DNA of 64,000 nt from VXRD01 sp965242535 (GCA_965242535.1 OZ251458.1:3596001-3660000), one strand, 5' to 3'; positions 16,192 to 24,954 are shown, numbered from the stretch's first letter. Numbers and translations are program-made. The notes: generated by a model not told the origin, from the sequence alone.

Positions 16192-17919
16192 TCAGGAGGT
16201 GCCCAGTATGGATTTGGTTTTTTCCATGATAATCTGCTGGGCGAGGGTTAGGACATTGTAAAGCGTGTAGTAAAAGACGAGGCCAGAGGACATATCCCAA
16301 AAAATATAGGTGAGAAAAACGGGCATGATGTAAACGAGAACAGCCTGTTTGGGATCCTTCATCATCATCTTTTGCTGAATAAACATCGACAAGCCCATCA
16401 AAAGAGGCAAGACATGCAGACCAAAATCACCAATGAAAATGGTGTCTGGTTTGGAAAGATCGTCAATCCAAAATGCGAATCTAGCTTGTCGAAGTTCAAT
16501 GGTGCCTCGGAACAGAGAAAAGAGGGAAAAGAGAATGGGCATCTGCAAGAGCATGGGTAAACATCCACCGATGGGGTTGATCTTCTCCTCTCGGTAGAGT
16601 TTCATCATCGCCTCGTTCACTTTTTGCTGATCTTTGGCATAACGCTCGCGGATTTCGGCAATTTTAGGCTGGAGAGTCTGCATCTTTGCTGTGGATTCCA
16701 GACTCTTGTGTGTGAGTGGAAAAACAACGACCTTGACGAGAATGGAAAACAAGATGATGACTACACCATAATTTGGAACCAGAGCGTGCATGGCGAGAAA
16801 GGCTTTGAGAATTAAAATTGTCACCGGCTTGAGAATAGAGCGAACAAAATAAGGGCCGTAATCGACAAACTCGTCGAGATTTAACTCGCGTTCTAATCCA
16901 TTGAAATCGCGGTTTTGAGCACGCAAAATGTCATAAGAAATTGGGCCGATGTAAGCGGTGTAATCGATGGCGTTGAGACCAGAATCAGCACGCATCTCAA
17001 AAGCAAAATCACGGTAGGAAAAGCCGAGCGCGTCAATCTTGGTATCGCCGTAAAGGGCAAGGTCGTAGCGACCATCGTCGGGAATGAGCGCGGCGAGAAA
17101 GTATTTATTTCTGACGCCAATCCATGTTAGCTGACCACTCGGAGGAGCCTCTTTGTCTTGAAGGCGGTCCGTATCCCATGTTTCAACTTCGCCACCTAAA
17201 TACGTGACAATTTGCTCGTAAGCACCTTCGTAAAAACTCTCTGAAGTACCGCGTTTATTTTCCGTATCGGCGAGACCACCGTTCCAGGTGATGCCCAATT
17301 TATCATCTCGGGGAAGGCCCTCGGCCATGACCGAAACGTGAACGCGGTACCGATTGCCCTGAAATCGAAAACGCTTCTCAACCGGACCGCGAGGGCCTTG
17401 AGTGCGAAACACGATTAAGTCTTGCGTATCACCCGAAATTTCAAGCCGATAGCGATCAGGGACAAATTCGAGATCGTCAAGAGAGGTACCTGCAATCGCA
17501 ACACCAAGTCCTTTGCCGCTGGGGGCAATCAATTCGAGCCAGTTGCCATTGCGATCAAAGTAGGTCTTGAGTTGCCAACTGGTAATGACGCCGCCACGGG
17601 TGGAGATGGTAGCACGATAAAGATCGGCATCTATGACAACATCGCGTTCTTGAAAGTTTGTTGACGAAACTGAACTTGCGGCGTCATTGACCGTCTGTTG
17701 GGCTTTGGATTGTTGTAGGAGTTGTGGTTCGGGAGGTGCGGTAGTTTGGGGAGTTGCAGTTTGGGGGGCTTCAGTCTGGCGAGGAGGAGATTCTTCCATG
17801 GGAAGAGGTCGATCACCAGAAGGTTGAGGTCTGTCACCTTGGACGAGTTGCATATAGTACGGCATTAGGATCAGGATCAGGCCGATCAACGCAAAGGCAA
17901 GTACCGTGCGTCTATCCAT
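16192..17919 (-). CDS. yidC: Membrane protein insertase YidC
   Basis: YidC inserts proteins into the inner membrane, alone or with SecYEG. This 575-residue form is the Gram-negative type: an N-terminal anchor (VLAFALIGLILILMPYYMQL), a Pro/Gln-rich linker, a large periplasmic beta-sandwich domain (about 90-340) and the conserved five-helix insertase core starting near ILKAFLAMHALVPNYGVVII. The core includes the cytoplasmic helical hairpin (MQTLQPKIAEIRERYAKD) and GGCLPMLLQMPILFSLF. AAGGA precedes the ATG at good spacing. The gene sits between rnpA and mnmE. No yidD lies between it and rnpA, unlike many relatives. Confidence 0.97.
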   Translation of the reverse strand: MDRRTVLAFALIGLILILMPYYMQLVQGDRPQPSGDRPLPMEESPPRQTEAPQTATPQTTAPPEPQLLQQSKAQQTVNDAASSVSSTNFQERDVVIDADLYRATISTRGGVITSWQLKTYFDRNGNWLELIAPSGKGLGVAIAGTSLDDLEFVPDRYRLEISGDTQDLIVFRTQGPRGPVEKRFRFQGNRYRVHVSVMAEGLPRDDKLGITWNGGLADTENKRGTSESFYEGAYEQIVTYLGGEVETWDTDRLQDKEAPPSGQLTWIGVRNKYFLAALIPDDGRYDLALYGDTKIDALGFSYRDFAFEMRADSGLNAIDYTAYIGPISYDILRAQNRDFNGLERELNLDEFVDYGPYFVRSILKPVTILILKAFLAMHALVPNYGVVIILFSILVKVVVFPLTHKSLESTAKMQTLQPKIAEIRERYAKDQQKVNEAMMKLYREEKINPIGGCLPMLLQMPILFSLFSLFRGTIELRQARFAFWIDDLSKPDTIFIGDFGLHVLPLLMGLSMFIQQKMMMKDPKQAVLVYIMPVFLTYIFWDMSSGLVFYYTLYNVLTLAQQIIMEKTKSILGTS

Positions 17920-17982
17920 AGATTACGTCCTTCTATATTTCGAGAATAATTGAAGAGAGGGGAAGGGGTTGCAAAAAGGGGA

Positions 17983-18312
17983 TCAAGCGTTGATGAGACC
18001 GAGGTTTTGAAATGCTCGGTGCAGTTCGAGACGGAGTTGGGCATAAGAGACACCGCAAGCGTGATCTCCTATGGAGATAAGTAGTAGATGGTGAGGATGT
18101 CCCAAAGGTATCAGTTGAGAACATATTGCCCGTACCCGCCGGCGGATACGGTTGCGCCGAACTGCGTTGCCAAATTTCTTCCGAATTGAAATGAGCGTTC
18201 GATCCATGTCGGATGTACCCATCCGAACATGAACCCAACGCCCACGAAAGATCTGGCCGCGCTGTCGAATTTTCGCAATTTCGCCTCGAATGTGCAGGTT
18301 GGGGGATCCCAT
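17983..18312 (-). CDS. rnpA: Ribonuclease P protein component
   Basis: RnpA is the protein subunit that helps RNase P RNA bind precursor tRNAs. The 109-residue basic protein contains the family signature KKFGNAVRRNRIRRRVRA (about residues 45-62) preceded by the beta strands RGRWVHVRM and TLISIRKK. It starts 15 bases after the rpmH stop, as usual in this operon. The N-terminus (MGSPNLHIRGEIAKIRQRG) is atypical but aligns with the helix containing the R-x-G of the family. Confidence 0.92.
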   Translation of the reverse strand: MGSPNLHIRGEIAKIRQRGQIFRGRWVHVRMGTSDMDRTLISIRKKFGNAVRRNRIRRRVRAICSQLIPLGHPHHLLLISIGDHACGVSYAQLRLELHRAFQNLGLINA

Positions 18313-18327
18313 AAAAACACCTACATA

Positions 18328-18462
18328 TTAGTGCGACAGGTGCTTGCGACCCTTTCGACGTCTTCGATTCAGCACATGGCGACCACCGGGAGAGCTCATA
18401 CGAGCGCGAAAACCATGTTTGTTTTTGCGCTTGCGATTGTGTGGTTGAAATGTACGTTTCAT
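18328..18462 (-). CDS. rpmH: 50S ribosomal protein L34
   Basis: The 44-residue sequence starts MKRTFQPHNRKRKNKHGFRA and ends RRRRKGRKHLSH. This is the highly conserved L34 of the large subunit. It heads the operon with rnpA downstream and has the promoter at 18517-18545 upstream. Confidence 0.97.
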   Translation of the reverse strand: MKRTFQPHNRKRKNKHGFRARMSSPGGRHVLNRRRRKGRKHLSH

Positions 18463-18516
18463 CAAAACACCTCGTATCTATAAAAATTTCAGTTATCTAT
18501 ATCGGCAAAGGTTCGG

Positions 18517-18545
18517 AATATAGAGGAGCATATCTCCTTTGTCAA
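18517..18545 (-). promoter_or_regulatory. Consensus sigma70 promoter of the rpmH operon
   Basis: On the minus strand TTGACA (18545-18540) and TATATT (18522-18517) are separated by exactly 17 bases. The spacer contains a small palindrome (GGAGATATGCTCC). Position and strength fit transcription of rpmH-rnpA-yidC-mnmE-rsmG. Confidence 0.85.
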
Positions 18546-18969
18546 GCGATTTTACTTTTAGGATGCTCGAAATGAATATACCACTATATAAAGCGTACAT
18601 TTTTTTTGTACACTTTATATTGATTATCCACTATTATTTTATTATTTTTCAACTACTTATCTCTAATTTTTTTGTTTTAAACCCGCTTGACATCCATTAT
18701 TTTCTTAATTAGTTTCCAAACACTTCAAGTTCTGAAGTACATTCCCCCGCGGTTGTCTGTAACAAAGAATAACCGGACTGCTTTGATTTCAAAGTTTCAG
18801 AGTACTTTCAATTCCCTTCCCACGATTGAAAGTCATCTCCCACCCCCTGCTGAAACGAAATCAACCTCCCTCATGTTCGGATTTCTCAGACAACAATTTC
18901 CAAATGCTTAAAATAACTACTTACTATGGCCTGTGTTTGCCAGCATTGGCACAGACGGATCTTTGTCTT
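18546..18969. other. dnaA upstream region
   Basis: This is an AT-rich, non-coding divergent region between the rpmH promoter and dnaA. It contains one near-consensus DnaA box (TTATCCACT, 18624-18632), a GTACA-type inverted repeat at 18595-18615, and a TTGACA at 18688-18693 with a weak -10 (TAGTTT) 17 bases on. The single box suggests autoregulation rather than the main origin. An open frame starts at 18826 but has no ribosome-binding site and no DnaA homology before 18970. Confidence 0.6.
18688..18716 (+). promoter_or_regulatory. Possible dnaA promoter
   Basis: TTGACA at 18688-18693 is followed after 17 bases by TAGTTT at 18711-18716. The -35 is perfect and the -10 is poor. It points toward dnaA. 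Confidence 0.5.
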
Positions 18970-20352
18970 ATGGATGAACGCTCTTCTGGCTCCTGGAGTC
19001 AGTGTCTCCACGCCATCCAACAGAAAATACAAGGTCAGAGCTTTGAAACTTGGTTTGCTCCCATTACGGCGCGGCAGTTTACCCCTGAAGAAGCCGTTTT
19101 GGGAGTGCCCGATAGTTTTTTTGCCGATTGGCTTGAAGAAAATTACATCGGGTTGATCAAAGCGACCATCCATGAAGTTTTCGCATGGAATCCACGCATT
19201 ACGTTTGCCTTTGATGCGACTCCTCCTGTGAAACCCGCCCCCTCGTTCATCCACGAGGCATCACGCCATTCTGCATCTGCTACGCCACCTACTCGTACTT
19301 TCTCCTCTGAACTCGAATCCATTCAACCAATATTTCCGCTCAATCCACGCTACCGCTTTGACAATTTTATTGTCGGTGAAAGCAATGAGGTGTCGTTCTC
19401 TGCGGCAATGGCTACAGCAGAATCGCCAGGACAAACAGCTTTTAATCCTCTTGTGCTTTATGGCGGTGTTGGACTAGGAAAAACTCATCTGTTGCAGGCC
19501 ATCGGTGCATATTGTATCGAAATGGGGACAGCGCAACGAGTGGTTTACGTTACCGCAGAGAAATTTCTCACTGATTATTTAGAAGGGATCAATCGAGGGA
19601 CAACCGCTAATTTCTATCAAACCTATCGCCAAGCGGATGTGTTGCTAGTTGATGATATTCAGTTTTATGTGAAAACCGAAGGTTGCCAGAGAGAATTTAT
19701 CCATACATTCAACGCGCTATATCAAGCCGATAAACAGATTATCATTAGTTCAGATCGTCCTCCGTCCCATCTCAAAGGGTTTGAAGATCGATTGATTTCT
19801 CGGTTTCAATGGGGTTTGGTTACAAATATTGAAGTCCCTGACGTTTCCACACGTATGGAAATTTTAATGCAAAAAGCAGAAGAAATGGGTATTTCACTAT
19901 TCCAAGAAATTGCCAGTTTTTTGGCTGAACAGATCAATACCAATATCCGAGAACTTGAAGGCGCGCTAAAACGCCTCTTGGCCTTTACCAAATTACAAGG
20001 CTATCCACTCACTATTGAAACAGTTCGAAAGACATTGCTGAGGCCACCCCAGAAGACCAAACCGACTATCAGTATTGAAAGTATCCAAAAAGCAACAGCC
20101 AACTTTTTTGAGATCCCTTTAGAGAAACTGGTTGGTGCAACGCGAAAGCAAGATGTGGCCACGGCCCGCCATGTGAGCATGTATTTGAGCAAATCCCTTA
20201 CAGGAGCACCCCTCAAGACAATCGGTTTGCAATTTGGAAATCGCGATCACAGCACGGTTATTCACGCCTGTCGGAGAGTAGAAAGCAAAATATCGACGGA
20301 CTCAGCGTTTGAACATCTTGTGAGCCAACTACAAATGCGAATAAAGCGTTGA
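18970..20352 (+). CDS. dnaA: Chromosomal replication initiator protein DnaA
   Basis: DnaA binds DnaA boxes and melts oriC in its ATP form. From the ATG at 18970 the protein has 460 residues and starts with the domain I motif WSQCLHAIQQKIQGQSFETW. Domain III shows Walker A GGVGLGKTHL, Walker B VLLVDDIQF and sensor motifs (SDRPP, RLISRFQWG). Domain IV ends with the DnaA-box-binding signature GNRDHSTVIHACRRVE. The frame is open back to 18826, but the extra 48 residues do not look like DnaA. No clear Shine-Dalgarno precedes 18970. In Walker B the usual FLxxKxxxQEEFFHTFN reads FYVKTEGCQREFIHTFN. Confidence 0.96.
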   Translation: MDERSSGSWSQCLHAIQQKIQGQSFETWFAPITARQFTPEEAVLGVPDSFFADWLEENYIGLIKATIHEVFAWNPRITFAFDATPPVKPAPSFIHEASRHSASATPPTRTFSSELESIQPIFPLNPRYRFDNFIVGESNEVSFSAAMATAESPGQTAFNPLVLYGGVGLGKTHLLQAIGAYCIEMGTAQRVVYVTAEKFLTDYLEGINRGTTANFYQTYRQADVLLVDDIQFYVKTEGCQREFIHTFNALYQADKQIIISSDRPPSHLKGFEDRLISRFQWGLVTNIEVPDVSTRMEILMQKAEEMGISLFQEIASFLAEQINTNIRELEGALKRLLAFTKLQGYPLTIETVRKTLLRPPQKTKPTISIESIQKATANFFEIPLEKLVGATRKQDVATARHVSMYLSKSLTGAPLKTIGLQFGNRDHSTVIHACRRVESKISTDSAFEHLVSQLQMRIKR

Positions 20353-20515
20353 AACCATCCCCATTTTTTTAAGTCGCCAGTGCCTTGCCTCCTCGTGTCA
20401 TGCTGTCCACAATGAGTCATTCATCAGGCAGTTGAATTGAGGCGATAATGACCGACCTCATGCGAATTTGTAACCATCGCTTTTACAAGTAGTCACAAAA
20501 ATAAAAACAAATGCA

Positions 20516-20557
20516 TAAAAATCCCCCTTTTCTCACGCTGAAAAGGGGGATTTTTTG
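20516..20557. terminator. Bidirectional terminator between dnaA and XRE gene
   Basis: AAAAATCCCCCTTTT pairs with AAAAGGGGGATTTTT around a 9-base loop, with A/T runs on both sides. It separates two convergent genes and should stop both. Confidence 0.92.
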
Positions 20558-20585
20558 ATTTTTATACGAATTAAGAACAGATCAG

Positions 20586-21089
20586 TCAGATTATTCCAGC
20601 AAAAGCTTTTGCTGTGTTGAGCAATACTTGCCATTTCTGATCAGGTATCTGGGTGATGATCTTAATAAGTTCTGGAATATTTTGATCTGTAGTTGAAGCA
20701 CTCGCTTTCAGGGCTTCACACCATTGCTCATTCTTGAGCACTTTGCGAATATCTGGACTCTGGAGTGCCTTGACAATGTCTGCGTCGAGCATTTTAGGGT
20801 CAGCAATCACTTGGCTAATAACAGGGTCTGTTAGCAGTTTTTCCATCTGTGTAAAAAGTTTACGGCCTTCGGGGGTTTTTTGTGCGCGTTCTTTGTAAGC
20901 AAAAAAAAGAAGCGTTTGAGGGGCAAGGTCAAGTGCTTTTGCAAGGAGTCGGCACCGGTCATCGGATGGTATGCGTTCACCCTTTTCTATTTGGCCGATG
21001 TAAGTGTCCCATACGCCAATATTTTTTCCCAAAGCCCTCTGGCTAAATCGTCCATTGCGGGCGCGTTTAATTATTTCACCAAACCTCAT
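20586..21089 (-). CDS. XRE-family helix-turn-helix protein
   Basis: The 167-residue protein has an N-terminal Cro/C1-type HTH (about residues 3-62: FGEIIKRARNGRFSQRALGK, then YIGQIEKGERIPS). This is a DNA-binding fold of transcriptional regulators. The rest is helical and charged, with no recognised domain, and may mediate oligomerisation or ligand sensing. GGGAGG lies five bases before the ATG, so the start is firm. It is convergent with dnaA and shares its terminator. The target is unknown; the divergent structured-RNA promoter at 21232 is one possibility. Confidence 0.8.
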   Translation of the reverse strand: MRFGEIIKRARNGRFSQRALGKNIGVWDTYIGQIEKGERIPSDDRCRLLAKALDLAPQTLLFFAYKERAQKTPEGRKLFTQMEKLLTDPVISQVIADPKMLDADIVKALQSPDIRKVLKNEQWCEALKASASTTDQNIPELIKIITQIPDQKWQVLLNTAKAFAGII

Positions 21090-21231
21090 ACATCCCTCCC
21101 GACAGGTCAGTCACATTTAAAATTTTGATGACATCAATATGAATTGAAAAGTGCCGCGTGGCAAGTTAAATCCCCAAAAAAATAGGGCCGATAAAAAAAA
21201 AGTAAAATGATCACTTTGTAAAATATTCCAC

Positions 21232-21260
21232 TTGACAACACACACTTGACAGCGTATATT
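21232..21260 (+). promoter_or_regulatory. Strong sigma70 promoter reading into structured RNA
   Basis: TTGACA (21232-21237), a 17-base spacer and TATATT (21255-21260) form a near-consensus promoter. A second TTGACA lies at 21245-21250. No coding sequence starts downstream for more than 650 bases. Confidence 0.8.
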
Positions 21261-21266
21261 TTGGAA

Positions 21267-21555
21267 ATTGCCTTCCGTTGCTCCCCACACAGAAGGTGAT
21301 GCATACACACTTGTTTGTGTATGCGAAAGACGTAAAGTCTTGAAAAATAAAGGGAAAAGATATTCAGTTGAATTATATTTTTCTGAATTTAGTCTCTCTT
21401 TATTGGTGGGGAGGATAAACCGATCTTGCTCCGCTTCCCCTTTCTCCCCAAAATTTCAGGTTTATCTTCCCCATTTACTTTCTCTCACTCCTCCACTCCT
21501 CGCAAATTAGGCACACACCAAGCCTAGATCAAGGCTGATTTATCAGAAATCAGTC
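21267..21555 (+). ncRNA. Candidate structured non-coding RNA, unknown family
   Basis: Downstream of the promoter at 21232 comes a chain of stems: CCTTC/GAAGG (21271, 21292); GCATACACA/TGTGTATGC (21301-21309, 21316-21324); AAGAC/GTCTT (21327, 21337); ATTCAG/CTGAAT (21362, 21383); a 15-bp stem with one G-U pair (21407-21421 with 21459-21473); AGCCT/AGGCT (21521, 21532); and CTGATTT/AAATCAG (21535, 21547). No open frame with a ribosome-binding site is present. Motifs of tmRNA, SRP RNA and RNase P RNA are not seen. It could be a small regulatory RNA (6S-like is possible but unproven) or a long leader of the cyclophilin gene. Confidence 0.5.
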
Positions 21556-21868
21556 ATAGTTTTGGTGCCTTCCTCGAGATAGTCCCATCCCCCCCCCCAC
21601 TTTACGCAAGCACTTCCTGTCGGGGCCGGTCGCCGTTTCATCCCTTCTTTCAAGCCATCTTGATGAGGGAGGGGGGCGTCTGTCCTGTTCGCCATATTTG
21701 GGTTTCGGGAACAAGGGAGCGACCCATTGCGCTTGTGCGAGGTCTGTCGGATATTGCTTGGGCGTATTCATCATTGTCCTTTCGTTTCAGGATGGTGGGT
21801 TACCCCCTGAATTTGGACCGATGAATACGCTCTCGCAATTTTTTAGAGTTTTTAGATGGCTTCTAAGG
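21556..21868 (-). mobile_element. IS5-like element fragment (copy A)
   Basis: On the minus strand a frame starting at 21774 begins MNTPKQYPTDLAQAQWV..PLFPKPKYG, the typical N-terminus of IS5-type transposases (DUF4096-like). It then degenerates, with a C10 tract at 21589-21598. Upstream of the start lies an end sequence (GTCCAAATTCAGGG ... CCTGAAACGAAAGGAC) shared with copy B at 22670-22714. TTTTTAGATGGCTTCTAAG, the MITE end, lies at 21849-21867. The catalytic DDE part is missing, so it is defunct. Confidence 0.65.
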
Positions 21869-21930
21869 AGAGTGTCTTTTAAGGTCTGATCCGCGCAATT
21901 AAACCGCGCAATTTAGAGGAGGAAATGTCT

Positions 21931-22614
21931 ATGAAAAGATTTGTTATTTTAGGTCTATGCCTTTTGATGGTGGGATGTGGTGGAAAAAAAATAAAAGAAT
22001 TAAAACAAGCTAATGAGAAGTTGAACAATGATAATCGGTCATTGAAAAGGTCTTTGAGCGAAGCCCAAAATCAAGTTAAGCGAGCTGGTGAGATCGGAAA
22101 CCGAATGATGTTTTTGATCAATCAGATTCGAAATGTAAAGGCATGCATTATAACGAATATGGGCACTATCGAATTGAAGTTCCACCCTGAAAAAGCCCCC
22201 ATTCACTGTTTAACCTTTATAACCAGAGCCGAAAGCGGGTTTTACAACAACACCAAATTTCATCGCATCATTAAAGATTTTATGATTCAAGGGGGTGATC
22301 CCAATTCGAAAGACGACGATCTAAGTGATGATGGGACAGGGGGACCACTCGTGCATATCCCTCATGAATTTAGCAATATAAAACATGTACCAGGGATTCT
22401 TTCTGCGGCGCGCATTTCAGACGTATTAGCTGGTGCTGGATCACAATTTTTTATAATGCATGGAACTGCGCCTCATTTGGACAATCAATATACTGCTTTT
22501 GGAGAAGTAACAAAGGGATTGGATGTGGTCAACAGAATTGCAACGGTTGAAACCGTCCCTGGTGATCAACCTGTAAAACCCGTGGTAATTGACCGAATAG
22601 ATGTGTTTCGCTAA
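21931..22614 (+). CDS. Cyclophilin-type peptidyl-prolyl isomerase lipoprotein
   Basis: This catalyses cis-trans isomerisation of X-Pro bonds, most likely in the periplasm. A signal peptide ends in the lipobox LLMVGC, followed by a coiled-coil stretch (about 20-60) and a cyclophilin domain (about 70-227). Motifs are FHRIIKDFMIQGGDP and SQFFIMHGTAPHLDNQYTAF, with the catalytic Arg of FHRIIKDF and the GSQFFI strand intact. Two ATGs lie at 21925 and 21931; GGAGG is 2 and 8 bases away respectively, so the second is preferred. Both flanks carry IS5-like ends pointing outward, so the gene may have been carried or stranded by insertion events. Its codon use is AT-rich like the surrounding origin block. 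Confidence 0.9.
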   Translation: MKRFVILGLCLLMVGCGGKKIKELKQANEKLNNDNRSLKRSLSEAQNQVKRAGEIGNRMMFLINQIRNVKACIITNMGTIELKFHPEKAPIHCLTFITRAESGFYNNTKFHRIIKDFMIQGGDPNSKDDDLSDDGTGGPLVHIPHEFSNIKHVPGILSAARISDVLAGAGSQFFIMHGTAPHLDNQYTAFGEVTKGLDVVNRIATVETVPGDQPVKPVVIDRIDVFR

Positions 22615-22639
22615 GAAGCTGTAAAACTATTGTGCTAGG

Positions 22640-22813
22640 CGAAAAGGGTTGAAAAAGCGTATTTGTCAGTCCAAATTCAGGGTAACGAAACCACCCTGAA
22701 ACGAAAGGACGAAGATGAATACACCCAAGCAATATCCGACGGGCCTCATGCAACACAATGGGGATTGCTCTTCCCCTTGTTGCCGAAACGCCAACGGATG
22801 GTTTCATCACGGG
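22640..22813 (+). mobile_element. IS5-like element fragment (copy B)
   Basis: GTCCAAATTCAGGG, CCTGAAACGAAAGGACGA and an ATG at 22715 beginning MNTPKQYPTGL match copy A in opposite orientation. Homology is lost within about 30 codons (frameshift, then fusion into the next transposase fragment). It is a non-functional end fragment. Confidence 0.6.
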
Positions 22814-23158
22814 CTAAGGGTGGGGCTTTGCAGTTTTCGTAGTTTCCGTGTTGTTCAATTTTCGCGTCCCGCTGAGAAAGCCCTCGGTTTGGCGCAAGGG
22901 CAAGTGAAAAAGCAAGCGCATCATCAATGCCGTTTGAATAGTCAACGCAGAATAGGTGTAGGAGGATCCCCGCTGGGTTGGCCCTTGATAGTACCACGCC
23001 TGGATCGCTTGCGGCGTCAGCCACATCGTCAGACTGCCGCGTTGCTTGAGCCCCGCATCGTAAGCCGCCTCGTTCCGGACCCGATAGACCGTCTGGCACC
23101 GACGGCGACGCGATGGAGATGCCTTGACCGAAACAGCGGAAAGGGTTATTTTAGCCAT
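22814..23158 (-). pseudogene. N-terminal fragment of IS5-family DDE transposase
   Basis: From the ATG at 23158 the sequence reads MAKITLSAVSV, then YRVRNEAAYDAGLKQRGSLT and FHLPLRQTEGFL, the conserved N-terminal region of an IS5-type transposase (DDE_Tnp_1_5 group). It stops matching after about 95 residues at the junction with copy B, so all catalytic residues are lost. The end sequence of this element probably lies at 23159-23230. It is a different IS from copies A and B and was probably interrupted by copy B. Confidence 0.75.
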
Positions 23159-23324
23159 GACAGGTTCCTGATGAGAATGGGTGGTTTTTTAGGGAAAAAC
23201 TCATGCCCAATCTACAAAGGAGCCTGTCTTTTTGCAACCTCCAACCCGCCCAACATCTATTTATGCAACAAAGAATTGGATTTTGCACAGGTCTTTTATT
23301 TTTGATCGCGTAGTATGGTCGCGA

Positions 23325-23366
23325 ACAAAAAAAGAAAAGGGGGGACCGATATTTTCGGCCCCCCTA
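23325..23366 (-). terminator. Terminator after tRNA-fMet
   Basis: On the minus strand GGGGGG.CCGA pairs with TCGG.CCCCCC (23359-23364 with 23339-23344), followed by TTTTCTTTTTTT. It sits 7 bases past the tRNA 3' end. Confidence 0.88.
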
Positions 23367-23372
23367 TTTTTT

Positions 23373-23449
<77 letters not shown>

Positions 23450-23504
23450 ACCACATGTCTTAAATGTTGAGACAAAAGAACTGAATTTTTGGGCTTTTGT
23501 CAAG

Positions 23505-24824
23505 TTATTTTTCTGCTTCGTCATTTTGGGGTTGTATCTCCGCCTCCGCTACGTTGCTTTCGGGCTTGCGCGGTGTGGGTTCGCCGAGTTTGGAAATTTT
23601 GACCCGCGTGATGCGTTGCCCCACGACTTCGAGGATTTCGATCGACAGATGGTCGTATTCCAAATTTTCCCCGGTCTGGGGTACGTGTCCGAGCGCGTTG
23701 AAGATGAATCCGCCGAGGGTTTCGTACCCCTCTTGTGGCAGTTCGACATGGAGCACGTCATTGAGATCTTCGATGTCGATGCGCGCATCTGCGATGAGGA
23801 CCTCGTCCCCTTCGCGCCATTCAAAAAGCGGTTCCTCATCGTCGTATTCGTCTTGAATCTCGCCGACGATCTCCTCGATGATGTCTTCCATCGTAATCAG
23901 GCCAGACGTGCCGCCGTATTCCCCGACGACAATCGCCATGTGGACCTTCTCGCGCTTCAACTCCGCCATCAAATCGTCGAGCGTTTTGGTCTCGGGCACG
24001 AAATAGGGCGCGCGCATGATTTCCGGAATGGACCACGGCTGATCGGTCGCTAGATTGAGCAAAATATCTTTGACGTACACCACGCCCTTGATGTTGTCGA
24101 TGCGCTCTTCGTAAATGGGAATGCGCGAATGCCATGATTGTTGGATCAACTCGAGGAGTTCTTGGGGCGTGGCGGTTATCTCGGCGGAAATCATGTCGAT
24201 GCGCGGGATCATCACTTCCTTGACAGTGGTTTCGCCAAAGTCAAAGATGCTCTCGATCATCTCGCGTTCCTCTGCCTCGATTGTGCCCTCTTCCGTTTCC
24301 AATTCCACGATGTTTCGCAACTCCTCTTCTTTCAATGTGCGGTTGTCGTCTTCGCTCACGAACGCGGTTTGCGCCCTTTGCAACAAGAGCGTGGGCAACA
24401 CGAGAACCGCGTACACGGGCAGGAAACAGATCGGCAAAAGGGGCAAGGGACGGTCTGAACCTTCTTCCCGGCGATAGGGGGGAACGATGCTGCGGATGAA
24501 CAGCGCGAGAAAGACGTAGAGCGCGATGAACCACACCGCGCCGAGGTACTGCCAAAAACCCGGGGATGCAAAAAACAGGGACAACAGCGCGAGAGCACCT
24601 ATGGATATGGCGATGGTCTGACCGAGCAAAACCATTTGCGACACAAAATCGCGTGACCGATAAAGCCACAGGTAAAGTCCCGCGCGTGGTATGTTCTCTT
24701 CGTGCATGCGCTCGAGGGCCGTGCGCGAGATGCCAATGGAGCCGAGCCTCGAGAAAGCCGCTGTCAGGACGAGGGCAGCGATGGTCGTGAAAATTGCTGG
24801 CCAAGGATCATCCAAAAAAATCAC
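23505..24824 (-). CDS. CorC/HlyC-family CNNM-CBS membrane protein
   Basis: This family of membrane proteins is linked to Mg2+/Co2+ efflux and tolerance. The 439-residue protein has a CNNM transmembrane domain (about 1-165, with three or four hydrophobic segments), then a CBS pair (about 205-330) starting at VKEVMIPRIDMI and including YGGTSGLITMEDIIEEIVGEI. A C-terminal CorC_HlyC domain (about 345-415) contains GYETLGGFIFNALGHVP. The listed start is a GTG almost on top of GGAG; a TTG at 24815 has better spacing (10 bases). It follows ybeY on the same strand, a common arrangement, but 154 bases with a dispersed palindrome intervene. Confidence 0.92.
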   Translation of the reverse strand: MIFLDDPWPAIFTTIAALVLTAAFSRLGSIGISRTALERMHEENIPRAGLYLWLYRSRDFVSQMVLLGQTIAISIGALALLSLFFASPGFWQYLGAVWFIALYVFLALFIRSIVPPYRREEGSDRPLPLLPICFLPVYAVLVLPTLLLQRAQTAFVSEDDNRTLKEEELRNIVELETEEGTIEAEEREMIESIFDFGETTVKEVMIPRIDMISAEITATPQELLELIQQSWHSRIPIYEERIDNIKGVVYVKDILLNLATDQPWSIPEIMRAPYFVPETKTLDDLMAELKREKVHMAIVVGEYGGTSGLITMEDIIEEIVGEIQDEYDDEEPLFEWREGDEVLIADARIDIEDLNDVLHVELPQEGYETLGGFIFNALGHVPQTGENLEYDHLSIEILEVVGQRITRVKISKLGEPTPRKPESNVAEAEIQPQNDEAEK

Positions 24825-24928
24825 ACTCCTTTCGCGGGAAGCGAATTTACGGGCGATTTGATAAACCGCGAGAGCGGTTCATCGGCGATTCGCCGTGGTT
24901 TGAGGCGGTGAACCGACCACTACTTTGA

Positions 24929-24954
24929 GGACAGGCACGGGGGCCTGTCCCTAC
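24929..24954. repeat. Dispersed GGACAGG palindrome
   Basis: GGACAGGCACGGGGGCCTGTCC plus CTAC is one of at least six intergenic copies in the window (also near 33334, 39421, 47576, 60952 and 61112). GGACAGG and CCTGTCC can form a hairpin, as in REP elements. Confidence 0.7.

Noticed and set aside
17933..18238. Minus-strand frame between yidC and rnpA as a possible yidD
   Set aside because: It has no YidD motifs and overlaps rnpA in another frame.
18546..18969. Main oriC next to dnaA
   Set aside because: Only one near-consensus DnaA box was found, against nine at 12.5-12.8 kb; kept as a secondary possibility.
21268..21510. 80-codon plus-strand frame after the strong promoter
   Set aside because: No ribosome-binding site or homology; the region is better explained by RNA stems.
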